From an uncultured Bacillota bacterium (GTDB lineage: Bacteria; Bacillota; Clostridia; Peptostreptococcales; Anaerovoracaceae): DNA of 5,471 nucleotides. The translations under genes and the position numbers were made by a program. The notes beneath the pieces were generated by a model. It did not search any database, had not been told where the DNA came from, and saw only the letters and a program-made list of their open reading frames with translations. Below, in pieces: positions 4,988 through 5,471 of this stretch; position 1 is the stretch's first letter; every line of letters starts with the position of its first letter. The stretch is taken from assembly GCA_947302945.1 (NCBI GenBank), contig CAMYWZ010000090.1, positions 1 to 5,471 on the forward strand, given 5' to 3'.

Positions 4988-5471
4988 ATGTCAGGAAAAA
5001 AGAAGTATTCAGATGAGTTCAAGTTAAAGATTGTTCAGGAGTATCTGGGAGGACGAGCCGGAGGATATGATCTGCTTGCAGCTAAGTATGGGATAGATAG
5101 CGGTGACATAAGGCATTGGACTGCACTGTACAGGGCAGGAGGCGTAAAACAACTTACACAGGTCACAAGAACCTACAGTGGAGAATTCAAGATCTATGTT
5201 GTAGAATATATGCATCGGAACGCTTTGTCCCTAAGACAGACGGCGGCTCACTTTGGAATTCATAGCCATCCAACTGTTGCGAAGTGGGAAAGAATATACT
5301 GCGAAGAAGGTAAAGAGGCGCTTTTAGAAGATCGACGAGGGCGACGAAAAGATATGTCAAAACCAAAGAAAACTCAAGCACCAAAGAAAAATGTGAACGA
5401 GAACGAAGATCTGCTCAAAGAAGTTCAGTATCTTCGCATGGAGAACGAATACCTAAAAAAATTGATCGCCT
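4988..5471 (+). CDS. IS3-family (IS150-type) transposase OrfA, 3' end cut by window
   Basis: An open frame from ATG 4988 to the right edge (161 codons and one base, no stop). OrfA is the DNA-binding, multimerisation part of the IS3-family transposase and is joined to the OrfB DDE domain by frameshifting. It has the InsJ layout: a first helix-turn-helix at about residues 6-50 (KYSDEFKLKIVQEYLGG ... KYGIDSGDIRHWTALYRAGG), a second at about 63-112 (YSGEFKIYVVEYMHRNALSL ... FGIHSHPTVAKWERIYCEEG), a basic linker (RRGRRKD, then KPKK), and a leucine zipper with L142, L149 and L156 ending in YLKKLIA (155-161). IS150 InsJ is about 173 residues, so only a few residues are probably missing. Its start lies just outside the terminal hairpin, which holds its ribosome site. 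Codon use is AT-richer than in the neighbouring operon genes. Confidence 0.9.
   Translation, partial: MSGKKKYSDEFKLKIVQEYLGGRAGGYDLLAAKYGIDSGDIRHWTALYRAGGVKQLTQVTRTYSGEFKIYVVEYMHRNALSLRQTAAHFGIHSHPTVAKWERIYCEEGKEALLEDRRGRRKDMSKPKKTQAPKKNVNENEDLLKEVQYLRMENEYLKKLIA
5455..5461 (+). other. Candidate -1 frameshift heptamer A-AAA-AAA in orfA
   Basis: The frame reads CTA AAA AAA TTG, so the heptamer A AAA AAA is in the right phase for tandem -1 slippage. It lies in the YLKKL end of the leucine zipper, where IS150-type elements switch from OrfA to the OrfAB fusion transposase. The downstream stimulator and the orfB start are outside the window, so this rests on position and sequence only. Confidence 0.45.

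Larger units (their letters stand above)
4936..5471 (+). mobile_element. IS150-like IS3-family insertion sequence, left part only
   Basis: The element starts with a terminal repeat beginning TGAAGTGAACCCCTTTCG (4936-4953). From memory this lines up base for base in spacing with the left end of E. coli IS150 (TG...TG.ACCC..TT.GTT.GAC). The IS3-family 5'-TG rule fits 4936; 4941 (also TG) is an alternative edge. The terminal repeat is followed by a hairpin and an IS150-type orfA. The sequence is visibly more AT-rich than the upstream genes and uses different codons (more AGA, GGA, AAA), as expected for a recent arrival. orfB (the DDE transposase), the right repeat and any target duplication lie beyond the window, so completeness and activity cannot be judged. 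Confidence 0.82.

Noticed and set aside
1..5471. CRISPR array, tRNA or rRNA genes, phage or defence genes.
   Set aside because: No regularly spaced repeats, cloverleaf, rRNA-like stretch or defence-type domain could be found on either strand.

Overview
The window looks like chromosome of a GC-rich anaerobic member of the Bacillota (Clostridia-like). The grounds are strong AGGAGG-type ribosome sites ahead of the genes, sigma-A-like promoters in AT-rich spacers, an AzgA-type NCS2 purine permease next to a clostridial-style phosphoribosyltransferase, and an IS150-like IS3-family element. The taxon is inferred from gene style, not from a marker gene.

Layout. Positions 1-32 hold nothing I can name. 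A bidirectional terminator hairpin (33-59) follows. A leftward two-gene purine-salvage operon occupies 76-2100: the phosphoribosyltransferase (1540-2100) is transcribed first and the NCS2 permease (76-1500) second, with a 39-base gap. Its promoter is readable at 2155-2183, with phased A-tracts behind it. The 247-base divergent spacer 2101-2347 also carries a probable rightward promoter (2288-2317). This serves a second two-gene operon: a URO-D/MtaA-superfamily protein (2348-3400) and an FAD-dependent oxidoreductase of the FAD_oxidored type (3443-4900), 42 bases apart. From about 4936 to the right edge lies the left part of an IS150-like insertion sequence. It has a terminal hairpin that holds the orfA ribosome site in its 3' arm, and orfA (4988 onward) is cut by the window edge at a potential A7 frameshift site.

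How the parts work together. The left operon plausibly imports a purine base and converts it to the nucleotide with PRPP. The right operon pairs a probable metal- or corrinoid-linked methyl-transfer or decarboxylase fold with a flavin oxidoreductase. Its substrate is unknown, and this pair is the least understood part of the window. Two oddities bear on its function: the FAD protein seems to lack the usual second dinucleotide-fold strand and the start of the ATG/GDGD motif, and the URO-D-like protein keeps HxCG but has no Cys where relatives carry the third zinc ligand. The IS sits 35 bases after the operon's last stop codon, with no separate terminator between them, so operon transcripts probably run into the IS hairpin.
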